Origin: Chloroflexota bacterium
GTDB taxonomy: Bacteria > Chloroflexota > Limnocylindria > Limnocylindrales > CSP1-4
Length of the DNA: 44,252 nucleotides
Assembly (NCBI GenBank): GCA_021783095.1
Contig: JAJXUG010000031.1
Span: 1-44,252 of the forward strand
Direction: 5' to 3'
In this document: piece after piece, positions 33,426 through 42,017 of the stretch
Position numbering within the stretch: the first letter of the stretch is position 1
Layout: each line of letters begins with the position of its first letter
Made by a program: the position numbers and the translations under genes
Notes under the pieces: model-generated
What the model was told of the DNA's origin: nothing
The model's database searches: none
What the model saw: only the letters and a program-made list of their open reading frames with translations

Positions 33426-34130
33426 CCGGCGCGGAGGTCACGACGAGGCGGGGGCGGACATTCCGAGCCGGCGTCGAGGTGTTCGCGCACCACGCCGGCA
33501 ACCCGCCTGAGTATGCGCTCCGGGCGGCGAGGACTTCCGCGGTGCTGGCGGCCCCATCGAGGTCCTCGACTGCCGGGCCCTGTGGACTGCAGAGGCGTCT
33601 CGCTCAGCCCGTCATCCGCACCGCGGCCACAATCCAGGATGCGGGGACTCGCGCTCGCCGAGCGGCAGCACGTCGGACGCGAGCCGCTCGGGTGCCGCCG
33701 TGGGCGAGGTCATCGACCGGACGGGGCCGCCGCCTGGCTGTCTCGCCTGTGCCGGCAGGATCGGCGTCGGCGACGCGTGCGTCCGACTACGCGGCGTCTG
33801 TGGCGACGGGCCTCATGGTGTCGCGACAGGCCTCGTTCGCCACGTCGCATTCAGGGGGCCGGTCGAGCACAATTCCACTCTCGGCGCGGGCGCCTTCCGG
33901 GCATCGAGCGACGCGCGCCCGCTGGCCAGCACTACCTGTCGGCACCGCCTGCCGGCCAGTAAGGCATACCCCGTTGAGGACCTGATTGCGATCGGGCGGC
34001 TGCTGCGGGGCGTCCCGCGAGGCGGCGACGCGGAGCGGTCGGCTCCGCCGTTAGGACTCTCGGAGCACGGCCAGGCCAGCCCAGACGGGACGCGCCGCGA
34101 CCGGCGACGCGCAGGCGCGGGGCGAGATGG
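33426..34130. other. ~700-bp region without a confident gene
   Basis: Several plus-strand frames overlap here. One from about 33700 has a Cys-containing stretch (GCLACAGRIGVGDACVRL) that could be a small metal-binding gene remnant, but the frame then degenerates and overlaps the opposite-strand lipoprotein. I do not call a gene. Confidence 0.4.
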
Positions 34131-34652
34131 TCATCCGGCCGGGCTCGCGTAGGGCGACGGCAGCCTCACCCACGAGGCCGTCACCCTGCCGGCGGCATCC
34201 GCCTGCACGGCCACGACCCAGAGCACCGCGGACGGGTCGAGCGTCAGCCGGTGGAAGGCGACCCAGCCGGTGTTCGGGAGCTCCAACCCGGGGCACTTCG
34301 GGGCCTGCGCGGCCGGCGGGCACCAGGGGCCGTAGCCGAACTCGATGGACGCGGTGCCCGGGTCAGGGCCGACGAGCGCCTCCGCCGCCGCGACGGCGCT
34401 CGCGCACATCAGGGTCCAGCTGGGGGGCACGCTGGCTGGCGGCGCGCAGGTGACCCTCGGCCAACGGGCCGCGCCGGAAAGGGAGGACGTGGGCGAGGGC
34501 GCGGGGGATGGCGGGACGGTCGGCTGGACCGCCGCCGTGCCGGCGGCGAACTGCGACGGGGAGGCCGCCTGGGCGCTCGGCTGCGGGAAGCCGCAGCCGG
34601 CGGCGAGCGCCAGGATCACGAGGCCGGCGAGCCCCGGTCTTATCACGTTCAT
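34131..34652 (-). CDS. Lipoprotein of unknown function
   Basis: 173 residues starting at ATG 34652 after AGGGGGACG. MNVIRPGLAGLVILALAAGC gives a lipobox with Cys20. A Pro/Ser/Ala linker leads to a mature domain with paired Cys (WTLMCASAVAAAEALVG, YGPWCPPAAQAPKCPG) and a C-terminal strand segment VLWVVAVQADAAGRVTASWV. Family unknown. The Cys-Pro-rich style resembles the lipoprotein at 8459 and others in the window, suggesting a lineage-specific class. Confidence 0.75.
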   Translation of the reverse strand: MNVIRPGLAGLVILALAAGCGFPQPSAQAASPSQFAAGTAAVQPTVPPSPAPSPTSSLSGAARWPRVTCAPPASVPPSWTLMCASAVAAAEALVGPDPGTASIEFGYGPWCPPAAQAPKCPGLELPNTGWVAFHRLTLDPSAVLWVVAVQADAAGRVTASWVRLPSPYASPAG

Positions 34653-34949
34653 CGTCGTCCCCCTGCGTCCGAAGGCGCGCACACGTCAAGCATCGCCATC
34701 CGGGGCACGCACCAGGGACGCACGGGATGGACGCGTTGTTCCGCGACTCCCTGTTGGTCCGCCATCGCCTTCCGCGGCCGCAGGCACCGTCCACCACCAT
34801 TGCCGAGCTCGCTCAAACGTCAATCCTGCCGGTTTCCCCCCGGGTATCCCCAACCGGCCGGGGGCGCTGGGCTCAACGTTCAACGGTCGATCGCCAACTA
34901 CATCGAGGGACTTGAGCGGCCCCTTCTGCGAAGTCGGAGGCTCTGCCGG

Positions 34950-35058
34950 CGCCGGGGTCGGCGTGGAAGGCGATGCCTTCGGCGGTCAGGGCACGTGTCA
35001 CCAGCCGGGCGATCGACGCCGCTGCCTCGATGATGAGAGTGCGCGGCCGGGCCGTCAC
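34950..35058 (-). pseudogene. Response-regulator receiver fragment
   Basis: From GTG 35058 the minus strand reads VTARPRTLIIEAAASIARLV then TRALTAEGI, matching the first strand and helix of OmpR-type receiver domains, though the acidic pair is replaced (EAAAS). The frame degenerates after about 34 residues. It lies just outside the att-like core of the decayed recombinase, so it may be the gene into which the element inserted. Confidence 0.45.
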
Positions 35059-35129
35059 GCGGGAATCCTGTGGTCCGCGGCTGGACCCAGTCCGAGCACC
35101 CGGACGACCACTCGCAAGTCGTGGGCGCC

Positions 35130-35150
35130 ACTCCTCTCGCCCCGACCATA
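35130..35150 (+). other. tRNA 3'-end-like core at decayed recombinase 3' end
   Basis: ACTCCTCTCGCCCCGACCAT, identical to the cores at 26399 and 40274. On the minus strand the recombinase reading enters it as YGRGERS and similarity to the other recombinases stops just beyond it. No T-loop is present on this copy. Confidence 0.65.
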
Positions 35151-36195
35151 CCGACTTCTGTGATCGGAAGTCAGGACTGCGTCTCCCCAAAGCTCGCGCC
35201 AGCCGTGGGCCACGGCCTCCGCCGTTGGGTGGATGACCGCCTCCCTGGTGCCCAGCCCAGGACCTCGATCCGCTCGAACATGGCCTCCGCCAGGCTGCGG
35301 TGGCGCTCGGGCGCCGTCTCCCGCCACAGCCGCGGGAGGTCCGCGAGGTAGACGAGCGTCGCGTTCGGGTCGACCGTCCTCGTCGACCTGCGGGCCTCGG
35401 CCTCCTCCCGGTCGAGGCGGGCCATCGCGGTCTCGAGCGCCAGCGCGTCGCGGTCCCGGAGGTAGCGGGCCATCACGGCCTCGCGCTCCTTCGCGACGCG
35501 GGCCAGCGCGAGCGAGTCGAGCGACTCGGTCCGCTCCCCGAGCAGACCGATGACTGATGCCTGCACCGAGGCGCTCGCCGCGACGTGCGCGAGGACCGCC
35601 GGGACAATGCCGTCGTAGGTGGCCGCCGGGTAGCTGTGGCCGTTGACCCGGACCATGGGAAACGACGGCGGGGGGCCGTCGGGCCGCGCGGCCAGGAACG
35701 CCTCGCAGGGGTCGACGTGCCGGTAGCGCCCGCCGTGGCCGGTCAGCCGGCGGCCGCAGCCCGCGCAGAACAGGAGCCCCGCGAGCGCGTACTCGCGGCG
35801 GTTGACCGGGTATCCCGGGTGCCGGCGCTTGAACCGGCCGCGCACGAGCTGGACCGCGTCCCACAGCGCGGGGTCGATGGCGGGGCCCGTGGCGGCCGGC
35901 TCGCCCCGGTGGAGCCGGCCCCGGTAGACGGGGTTGGTCAGGACCTCGCGGAGGTGGGTGAGCCGAAGGCCGACGCGCGCGGCGACCTCCCGGTCGAGCA
36001 TGCCCGACGCGCTCAGCTCGAAGGCCGACCGCACGACCGCCATGCGATCATCGTCCACCACGAGCACCGGCGGCCGGCCCTCGCGGCGGAAGCCCAGCGG
36101 CGGGCGGTTGCCGCCGGGCGTCCCGAGCCGGCGCCGCTTGGCCTCGTACCCCTCCCGGACCCGCCTGGCCAGGCGGCGGCTGTAGCTCTCCACGC
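35130..36195 (-). pseudogene. Decayed large serine recombinase
   Basis: From SYSRRLARRVREGYEAKRRR onward this matches the recombinase at 40088 closely (PPLGFRREGRPP, VLTNPVYRGRLHRGEP, zinc ribbon LFCAGCGRRLTGHGGRYRHV then DPCEAF, DLPRLWRETAPERHRSLAEA). The whole catalytic resolvase domain is missing: upstream of about 36195 the frame (to 36412) is unrelated. Near 35255 a 4-5 base insertion shifts the frame, and the true C-terminus (EAVIHPTAEAVAHGWRELWG) continues in another frame to the core at 35130. It is inactive, though its DNA-binding half remains almost intact. Confidence 0.88.
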
Positions 36196-36516
36196 GGGGT
36201 GGGGCGGGCACTGGCACAAGCCAAACGATAGACGGCGTCGTCCTTGATGGTGACGTTGCCCAGTACGCGGACGGGCCAAGGCGGGGCCGAGACGTAAGTC
36301 GACGCAGGTCTGCACCTCCAGACCCGACCACGCGCCGCGATGGCGACGACCAAGGGCTAGCAACCAATCGACGCGATGGAGCGTCTTGCATGGATGTGTG
36401 GTGGCGACTCACCCGAAAGGACCCCCGACCGGCTCATAGTAGTCAGGGGGCGTTCGCTCCCCACAGGAAGGGCTGCACGAAGTTGGACGAGCATGCGTGA
36501 CGTAGGCGACGTGGTC

Positions 36517-36556
36517 CCGGCACCCGTGGACCCGATCCGGCACCCGTGGACCCGAT
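36517..36556 (+). repeat. 20-bp perfect tandem repeat
   Basis: CCGGCACCCGTGGACCCGAT occurs twice head to tail at 36517-36536 and 36537-36556. It lies about 165 bp before the start of the truncated IS256 transposase, near where the left end of that element should be. Confidence 0.85.
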
Positions 36557-36720
36557 CGTGCTTCGCACGGGCGGGCATCGTGTGCGCGGGGACACGGCCG
36601 GCGGAGCTCGCTCCCGGGTCGTGTCCCCAGACTGGTGTAACAGCGGGGCCGTGAGACCAGACGGCCACCGCGTCGTCCTCGCGTCGTTGGGTCACAACCG
36701 ACGACACGGAGAACGCCACG

Positions 36721-36990
36721 ATGGCCGACGACAGGATGGCCATGCTCGACACGGTCTGCAAGGCGATCGCCGACGGCGACGTTGACTTCCTCTGCGAGGG
36801 CGTGCGGGTGCTCGCCCAGGCGGTGATGGAGGCCGAGGTCACCGAGCTGACCGGCGTCCCGAAGGGGGCGCGCGACCCGGAGGCTCGCCGTGACCACCGC
36901 AACGGGTACCGCGAGCGGCGCTGGGACACGCGGGTCGGCACGATCGACCTCGCCGTCCCCCGCGTCCGCGACGGGTCGTACGTCCCCTCC
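36721..36990 (+). pseudogene. IS256-family transposase N-terminal fragment
   Basis: ATG 36721 opens a typical Mutator transposase N-terminus: MADDRMAMLDTVCKAIADGD, VLAQAVMEAEVTELTGVPKG, RRDHRNGYRERRWDTRVGTI and DLAVPRVRDGSYVPSL. After about 90 residues the similarity ends and the frame runs into unrelated sequence to 37218. All three catalytic residues are absent. It is a fragment of an IS different from the two other IS256-type elements in the window. Confidence 0.82.
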
Positions 36991-37379
36991 CTTCGCCTCC
37001 GGCGAGCGGCGCGTGCTCGGCCTCGAGCCGGAGTTCGGCGAGCTGCTCCCGACGCCGGGCGGCCGGTTCCAGGCCAGAACGGAGCCAATCGACTCCCGGC
37101 GGTGGCCAGCCACGTATGCACCAGCCCGCGCGCGAAGTTCGGCAGATCACGAGTCCGCACGCCGGTGGCGAGGTCGAGCTGGTTCACCGCGTTCGCGGCC
37201 GGACCGCCGAAGGCGTAAACAGTGCTCGCCATCTAACGCCAACAGTGCGTCTGCCCGACGGCACGACGGTCTCGAGGCTGATGGTGTCCAAGAACATGAG
37301 CCGGAGAAGCAGCCCTGCTCGCCAACACGACATTAGCCCGAGCACCCGTCCTGCCGACAGGACCTGGTCGCAACCCGCG
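36991..37379. other. Region without a supported gene
   Basis: About 390 bp between the transposase fragment and the secreted-protein gene. A minus-strand frame near 37080-37232 (TVYAFGGPAANAVNQLDLAT) has a propeller-like flavour and may be the remnant of an exported protein, but it lacks a signal peptide and continuation. Confidence 0.35.
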
Positions 37380-38108
37380 CTACGTCGTCTTCTGGTAGTC
37401 GAAGTGCTCCCAGATGGGTCCGCAGGTGGCAGAGTCTGAGCGGTTCGCCGTGAACGATCCGTTGCCCCTGCCGATGGCGGTCACCGAGTAGTAGTACTGG
37501 TAGCAGCCAAGGAGGCCGCTGAAGGTCGACCACGTCGTGGCCGAGACCTGGGCGCATGCCTGCGAACGGGATCCGCTGTTGGAGACCAGTCCCCAGCCGA
37601 GGCCGTAGTTCCACGCCCAGTCGCCGTAGCTGCTCGAACTCGTGACGCAGCCGCCGCTGTAGCCCCAGGTCAGGTAGGTCGTGTCGCTCGTCAGGGACTG
37701 CCCGAAGATGTTCTCGAACCAGGCGTGGGCATACCCTGATGCCGTCGTCGTGGCCGAGAGGACGCCATCGCCGCCGAAGGACGCCGTTGTGCTGGCCATG
37801 GAGGTCGCGGCTGCCTCCGAGACCGTGGGCACGCCCTCTTCGACCAGCTTCACGCACCGACCCTGGTCGATCGCGACGTCGCGGACCTGCCAATGGTCAA
37901 TTCCGGCGGGAACTTCGATCTCCGGGTACGAATAAGCGCAGCCCGTCGGCGTTGGCCGTCCGGGCAGGATGTAGGTTCGGCTGCTCGTGAACGGGCTCAG
38001 GTGCCCCTGCTGCTGATAGACGAAGTGCGGCCCGGCGGCGGCCGCCGGGGGTACCGTCGACAGCGCGAGCGACAGCCCCGTGACTAGGCCGACGAGTATC
38101 CTGCGCAT
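37380..38108 (-). CDS. Secreted protein, paralog of 38555-39316
   Basis: 242 residues from ATG 38108, preceded by GGGGAG. Signal peptide MRRILVGLVTGLSLALSTVP ending near AAAAG. The mature protein shares its whole length with the neighbour at 38555: HFVYQQQGHLSPFTSSRTYI, YSYPEIEVPAGIDHWQVRDV, KLVEEGVP, SGYAHAWFENIFG, DTTYLTWGYSGGCV, WGLVSNSGSRS, SATTWSTF, CYQYYYSVTAIGRGNGSFTA and a Cys-containing end. Several Cys are conserved in the pair and probably pair up outside the cell. The family is not known to me. Confidence 0.8.
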   Translation of the reverse strand: MRRILVGLVTGLSLALSTVPPAAAAGPHFVYQQQGHLSPFTSSRTYILPGRPTPTGCAYSYPEIEVPAGIDHWQVRDVAIDQGRCVKLVEEGVPTVSEAAATSMASTTASFGGDGVLSATTTASGYAHAWFENIFGQSLTSDTTYLTWGYSGGCVTSSSSYGDWAWNYGLGWGLVSNSGSRSQACAQVSATTWSTFSGLLGCYQYYYSVTAIGRGNGSFTANRSDSATCGPIWEHFDYQKTT

Positions 38109-38181
38109 GCTGCTTCTCCCCTTCTGCGGGGCACGGCACCTCGGCCGCACCCGCTGAGATTCGCCAGTGCCGTCTCGCGGG

Positions 38182-38529
38182 TCAGGACTTGCTCAGCGTC
38201 CGGCGGACCGTGGCGAGGCCGATCGCCAAGCCGACGGCAGCGAGCACGAGCGCCTCGATGAGGTAAGGAGTCAGGTCGGGAGGGGTGCAGAAGGACCCGA
38301 AGTCGGGCCCGCTCACGTTGGTGCATCGCATCTGTTCGAGTCCGATGAGGCCGATCTGTCCGATGCCGCTGCCGACGAGAAGGCCGCTGATCGCTGCCGC
38401 CCTGGCCTTCGAACGGAGCCCCCAGACAAGAGCTGGGAAGGCGGCCAGGAGCGCGAGGATTCCCGCCTCGAGCGCGAAGCCGCCGATGAAGATCCCGAGT
38501 GCGATGCCGAGGAGCCAGTTGGTGCGCAT
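38182..38529 (-). CDS. Small membrane protein
   Basis: 115 residues with three or four hydrophobic segments: LLGIALGIFIGGFALEAGIL, ALLAAFPALVWGLRS, AAISGLLVGSGIGQIGLIGL and YLIEALVLAAVGLAIGLATV. A loop with two Cys (MRCTNVSGPDFGSFCTPPD) lies outside the membrane between the third and fourth. ATG 38529 is preceded by GGAGGGGATCGG. It sits between the two secreted paralogs on the same strand, with short gaps, so the three may be co-transcribed. No family recognised. Confidence 0.75.
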   Translation of the reverse strand: MRTNWLLGIALGIFIGGFALEAGILALLAAFPALVWGLRSKARAAAISGLLVGSGIGQIGLIGLEQMRCTNVSGPDFGSFCTPPDLTPYLIEALVLAAVGLAIGLATVRRTLSKS

Positions 38530-38554
38530 TTCCGATCCCCTCCGCCCAGGCCGC

Positions 38555-39316
38555 CTATCCGGTCTTGGCCCAGCCCCAGTGCGGCCACAGCGGCAGAGGA
38601 CACCCGTTCTGTGCCCAGTTGTCGCTGTAACTGGCGGTCACGCTCCCGTCCTTCCATCCGTACGTTCGGATGTGGTAGTAGTAGGTCCAGACGCTGGTCC
38701 AGGGACAGGGGAGGCTGATGGTCTTCATGCTCGACCAGGTGTCTCCCATGAACCATGAGCAGCCGTTGTACGAGTTCGTGCCGCCGTTCGACACGAGGGT
38801 GAACAGAGAGTCCCAGCTCCACTGGCCCGACGAGCTGCCGCCGCTGACGCAGGACCCTGTGTAGTTCCACGAGATGTAGGTCGTGTCCTGGGTCACGTGG
38901 ATGCCTGCGACATCCTCGAACCACGCTGATGTATAGCCCGAGGCCACCGACGAGGTTGCTGCCGCGGGACTGGCACCGCCTGGGGCGCCGACGGAGGTGG
39001 ACAGCATGCCCTCGTTGCTCGGCACCTCGACCTCGCGGGGCACGCCTTCTTCTACCAGCATCGCGCAACGCTCGGGGTCGATGCCGAGAGTTCGCACTTC
39101 CCATCTCGGGGCTCCAGCCGGAGCCCGCAAGGAGGGATAGGTGTAGGTGCAGCCGCCGGACGAATCCACGGCGCCTCGCACCACGTAGGTTCGTGACTGG
39201 AGGAAAGGCGCTGGTGCCTTGTCCTGGTAGGTGAAGTGGTACCCAGCGGCTGCGCTGGAGGTCGGCGCCGCGAGCATCAGCACGGCCGCCACCATCACGA
39301 CAGAGAGCCGACGCAT
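38555..39316 (-). CDS. Secreted protein, paralog of 37380-38108
   Basis: 253 residues from ATG 39316, preceded by AGGGGGG. Signal peptide MRRLSVVMVAAVLMLAAPTS ending near SAAAG. Mature sequence parallels the downstream paralog: HFTYQDKAPAPFLQSRTYVV, CTYTYPSLRAPAGAPRWEVR, LVEEGVPREVEV, SGYTSAWFEDVAGIHVTQDT, TYISWNYTGSCVSGG, FTLVSNGGTNS, GDTWSSMKTISLPC and TYYYHIRTYGWKDGSVTASY. The Cys positions and the TTYxxWxYxGxCV core are conserved. The pair looks like a tandem duplication that has diverged. Confidence 0.8.
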   Translation of the reverse strand: MRRLSVVMVAAVLMLAAPTSSAAAGYHFTYQDKAPAPFLQSRTYVVRGAVDSSGGCTYTYPSLRAPAGAPRWEVRTLGIDPERCAMLVEEGVPREVEVPSNEGMLSTSVGAPGGASPAAATSSVASGYTSAWFEDVAGIHVTQDTTYISWNYTGSCVSGGSSSGQWSWDSLFTLVSNGGTNSYNGCSWFMGDTWSSMKTISLPCPWTSVWTYYYHIRTYGWKDGSVTASYSDNWAQNGCPLPLWPHWGWAKTG

Positions 39317-40087
39317 CGAGCCCCCCTTCTCGATCCTGTGCCCGGAGGCGACCCCCATGTCCACCGGTCGGGCAGCGTCGGAATGCTGGTCATGTTCGCA
39401 GAGCCGATGGAAGTGCCGAATCGCCTGATCGCCTGTGATGGACTCTGGCCGGCGGCGAGAGGTCGCCGTCCTGCGCACCGAGCGGCTCAGTGCCCGCCGC
39501 CCCCGAACCCCACCGGGCTGACGGGCCCGGCGCCGAGGGCCGGCCCCGTCGCGTCCGAGAACGTGTGACCCTACATGACCGGGCAAGGCGAGCCGCCAGC
39601 AGCGACAGAGGCCGGCTCGGCACCGCTGCGAGCTCGCCCGAGGCTGAGGGCGCGCCGGTGGGGCTCGGGGGACAGGGCACATGCGGCGACCCTAGGCGCT
39701 CATCGCGCGTCTGCGTCACCGCGTCCTGCCGGCGCTGATCATCGGCCCCATTGCCAGGGCAGCCGCTGACCTCGCAGGGCAGCTCGGGATCCAGCCAGAG
39801 GACATCGCGCAGCGTGTCCTTGTTCGTAGGGGTGCCCGCAACGGCTCCCGGGCGATGAGGTTTGGGTATTCGCCGAGCCCTAGGTGACGAGCTCCTCGGG
39901 CCGGGCGCGGGTCGGCGAGTCACTGGTCGGAGTCGTCGAGGACGGCGCGCCTCCTCATTCGATGCCGAGGGCCCGCCTGACAACAGAGCGTCGTGTCCCC
40001 CTCAGGCTCGTCCTGTGACGTCTCGGTGGCGGACACCGGAGCGTTGGGGCTGCGCGGCCGGGTGAGTGCTGCGATGCCCGGTGACGG
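39317..40087. other. ~770-bp region without a confident gene
   Basis: Overlapping frames only. A plus-strand stretch around 39727-39890 (ADLAGQLGIQPEDIAQRVLV) looks like the tail of a degraded protein. The region ends at the R1b repeat that flanks the recombinase element. Confidence 0.4.
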
Positions 40088-41749
40088 CTATTGTCCAGCC
40101 GTCCCGTCAGCCGAACGTACACCTTGCCCCACACGAGCCCGGGAGAATCGTTCGCTGGAACGACCGATCCAACGACCCATCCCGCGAGTCATCCAACGAA
40201 CGCTTCGGCGACCAGTTAGGTTTACCTCGTCGCCCCTGGCGCCCCCGGCGACACAATCGATATCGTCGTGATGACTCCTCTCGCCCCGACCATACCGACC
40301 TCTGCGGTCGGTGGCAGTCAGGACTGCATTTCCCCACACCTCGCGCCAGCCGTGTGCAATCGCCTCTGGCGTCGGGTGGATGACGGCCTCCTTCACGCCG
40401 AGGACCTCGATGCGCTCGAACATGGCCTCGGCCAGGTTCCGGTGCCGCTCGGGCGCGGTCTCCCGCCACAGCCGCGGCAGGTCCGCGAGGTAGGCGAGCG
40501 TCGTCGCAGGATCCACGGGCCTGGCGGCGGCCCGGGCGTCCGCCTCCTCCGCGTCGAGCCGCGCCATTGCCGACTCCAGCGCGAGCGGATCGCGGTCGCG
40601 AACGTAGCGGGCGAGGGCGGCCTCGCGGGCCTGCTCGATCCGCGACAGCGCGAGCGAGTCGGCGGATCCGGCCCGCTCCTCGAGGAGGCCTGACACCGAC
40701 GACCGGACCCGAGCGCCGGCGGCGACGTGCGCGAGGACGGTCGGCACGATCCCGTCGTACGTGCCGGCCGGGTAGCTGTGGCCGTTCACGCGGACCATCG
40801 GGAAGGCCGGTGGCGGGCCGTCGGGCCGCGCGGCGAGGAACGCCTCGCACGGGTCCACGTGGCGGTACCGACCGCCGTGGCCGGTCAGGCGACGCCCGCA
40901 CGCGGCGCAGAACAGCAGCCCGGCCAGCGCGTACTCCCGGCGGTTGACCGGGTAGCCGGGGTGGCGGCGCTTGAACCGGCCGCGGACGAGCTGGACGGCA
41001 TCCCACAGCGCGGGGTCGACGACGGCGCCTGCCGCCGACGGCTCGCCGCGGTGGAGGCGGCCCCGGTAGACGGGGTTCGTGAGCACCTCCCGCACGTGCA
41101 TCAGCTTGAGGCCGACCCGGAGTGCGACCTCGCGGTCGAGCATTCCCGAGGCGCTGAGCTCGTACGCCTCCCGGACGACCGCCATGCGCTCGTCGTCGAC
41201 GACCATCACCGGCGGCCGGCCCTCGCGCCGGAACCCGTACGGCGGGCGGTTGCCGCCAGGCGTGCCCAGCCGGCGGCGCTTCGCCTCGTACCCCTCCCGC
41301 ACCCGGCGTGAGAGGCGCCGGCTGTACGACTCGGCCTCCACGACCTCGCGCGCCCAGGCGTCCCAGGCGTCGTCGTCGCTCGAGAGGATCCGCTCGTCGG
41401 CGAACAGGATCGCGGCGCCCGCGGCGTGGAACGCGCGGCGGGCGTCAACGTGGGCCTCGAGCGACCGGGCGAAGCGGCTCGCGTAGCCCACCACGAGGAC
41501 GTCGAAGCTGGCGCCCGCGCGGCTGAGCATGTCGGCCCAGGCCGGGTGTGCGGCGATCCTCCAGCCGGAGTGGGCCACGGCCCACTCGACGCCGGAGTCG
41601 ACGAGGCCGTACCGCTCGACCGCGCGCGCCACCTGCTCGCGCTGCGCGTCGGGCCCGAAGTTGTCGTACTGGCCGGCGGTGGACTCGCGGACCCAGGCGG
41701 CGGCGCGCAGGCCGCGGAGGCCGTCGATCGTGCGGGGCAAGGTCTTCAT
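40088..41749 (-). CDS. Large serine recombinase, complete
   Basis: 553 residues in the open frame; the recombinase proper is about 485. The resolvase domain has Arg21 and nucleophile Ser23 in WVRESTAGQYDNFGPD, and the arginine motif GYASRFARS. The linker SRRLSRRVREGYEAKRRR leads to the recombinase domain (PPYGFRREGRPP, VLTNPVYRGRLHRGEP). The zinc ribbon CAACGRRLTGH...HVDPC is intact. Coiled helices and DLPRLWRETAPERHRNLAEA then ERIEVLGVKEAVIHPTPEA follow. At residue 485 the frame enters a tRNA-like core as YGRGERS and reads on into repeat R1b for about 67 residues. Start ATG 41749; no strong ribosome site. It is the best-preserved of the four and probably active. Confidence 0.92.
   Translation of the reverse strand: MKTLPRTIDGLRGLRAAAWVRESTAGQYDNFGPDAQREQVARAVERYGLVDSGVEWAVAHSGWRIAAHPAWADMLSRAGASFDVLVVGYASRFARSLEAHVDARRAFHAAGAAILFADERILSSDDDAWDAWAREVVEAESYSRRLSRRVREGYEAKRRRLGTPGGNRPPYGFRREGRPPVMVVDDERMAVVREAYELSASGMLDREVALRVGLKLMHVREVLTNPVYRGRLHRGEPSAAGAVVDPALWDAVQLVRGRFKRRHPGYPVNRREYALAGLLFCAACGRRLTGHGGRYRHVDPCEAFLAARPDGPPPAFPMVRVNGHSYPAGTYDGIVPTVLAHVAAGARVRSSVSGLLEERAGSADSLALSRIEQAREAALARYVRDRDPLALESAMARLDAEEADARAAARPVDPATTLAYLADLPRLWRETAPERHRNLAEAMFERIEVLGVKEAVIHPTPEAIAHGWREVWGNAVLTATDRRGRYGRGERSHHDDIDCVAGGARGDEVNLTGRRSVRWMTRGMGRWIGRSSERFSRARVGQGVRSADGTAGQ
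40096..40214 (+). repeat. Element-end repeat R1 beyond recombinase (R1b)
   Basis: Starts CAGCCGTCCCG, continues GAACGTACACC, then shows 12-bp units: CGCTGGAACGAC, CGATCCAACGAC, CCATCCCGCGAG, TCATCCAACGAA, CGCTTCGGCGAC. It lies 60 bp beyond the att-like core at the 3' end of the recombinase gene and is homologous to the orphan copy at 3608-3717. Confidence 0.68.
40272..40294 (+). other. tRNA 3'-end-like core at recombinase 3' end
   Basis: These 23 bp are identical to 26397-26419, where they form part of a foldable T-arm/acceptor end. The order is CCTCT, CGCCCCG, A, CCA, then TA. The recombinase coding similarity stops here, so this marks the element boundary and a candidate attachment core. 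Confidence 0.72.
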
Positions 41750-42017
41750 GGCAGCGTCAGGACTCCCGTCGACCTCACAGGCCCGCCAGTCTACCGCGCC
41801 TGGCTGTCGCGGCCCCTGGCAGCCGACTCGACCGCGCTGGCGAGTGCAACGCAGAGGCGGCAGCGGCAGAGAGCGAGCCGGGTCCGCCCTGCACCCCGCG
41901 TTCGGTCAGGGAGGCGCCTGCCCGGGGCGCCCCGGCTCCGGGAGGGTGCGGGCCGTCCCGCCCTGGCTCGAGGCGCGGCCACTGCCTGCCCAGCCCCCCG
42001 ATGCCGAGCGGCTCTCA

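Noticed and set aside
36991..37232. Beta-propeller protein fragment on the minus strand
   Set aside because: The propeller-like phrase is too short and lacks repeats or a signal peptide.
40096..40214. CRISPR array
   Set aside because: Units are 12 bp, contiguous and imperfect, with no spacers and no cas genes.
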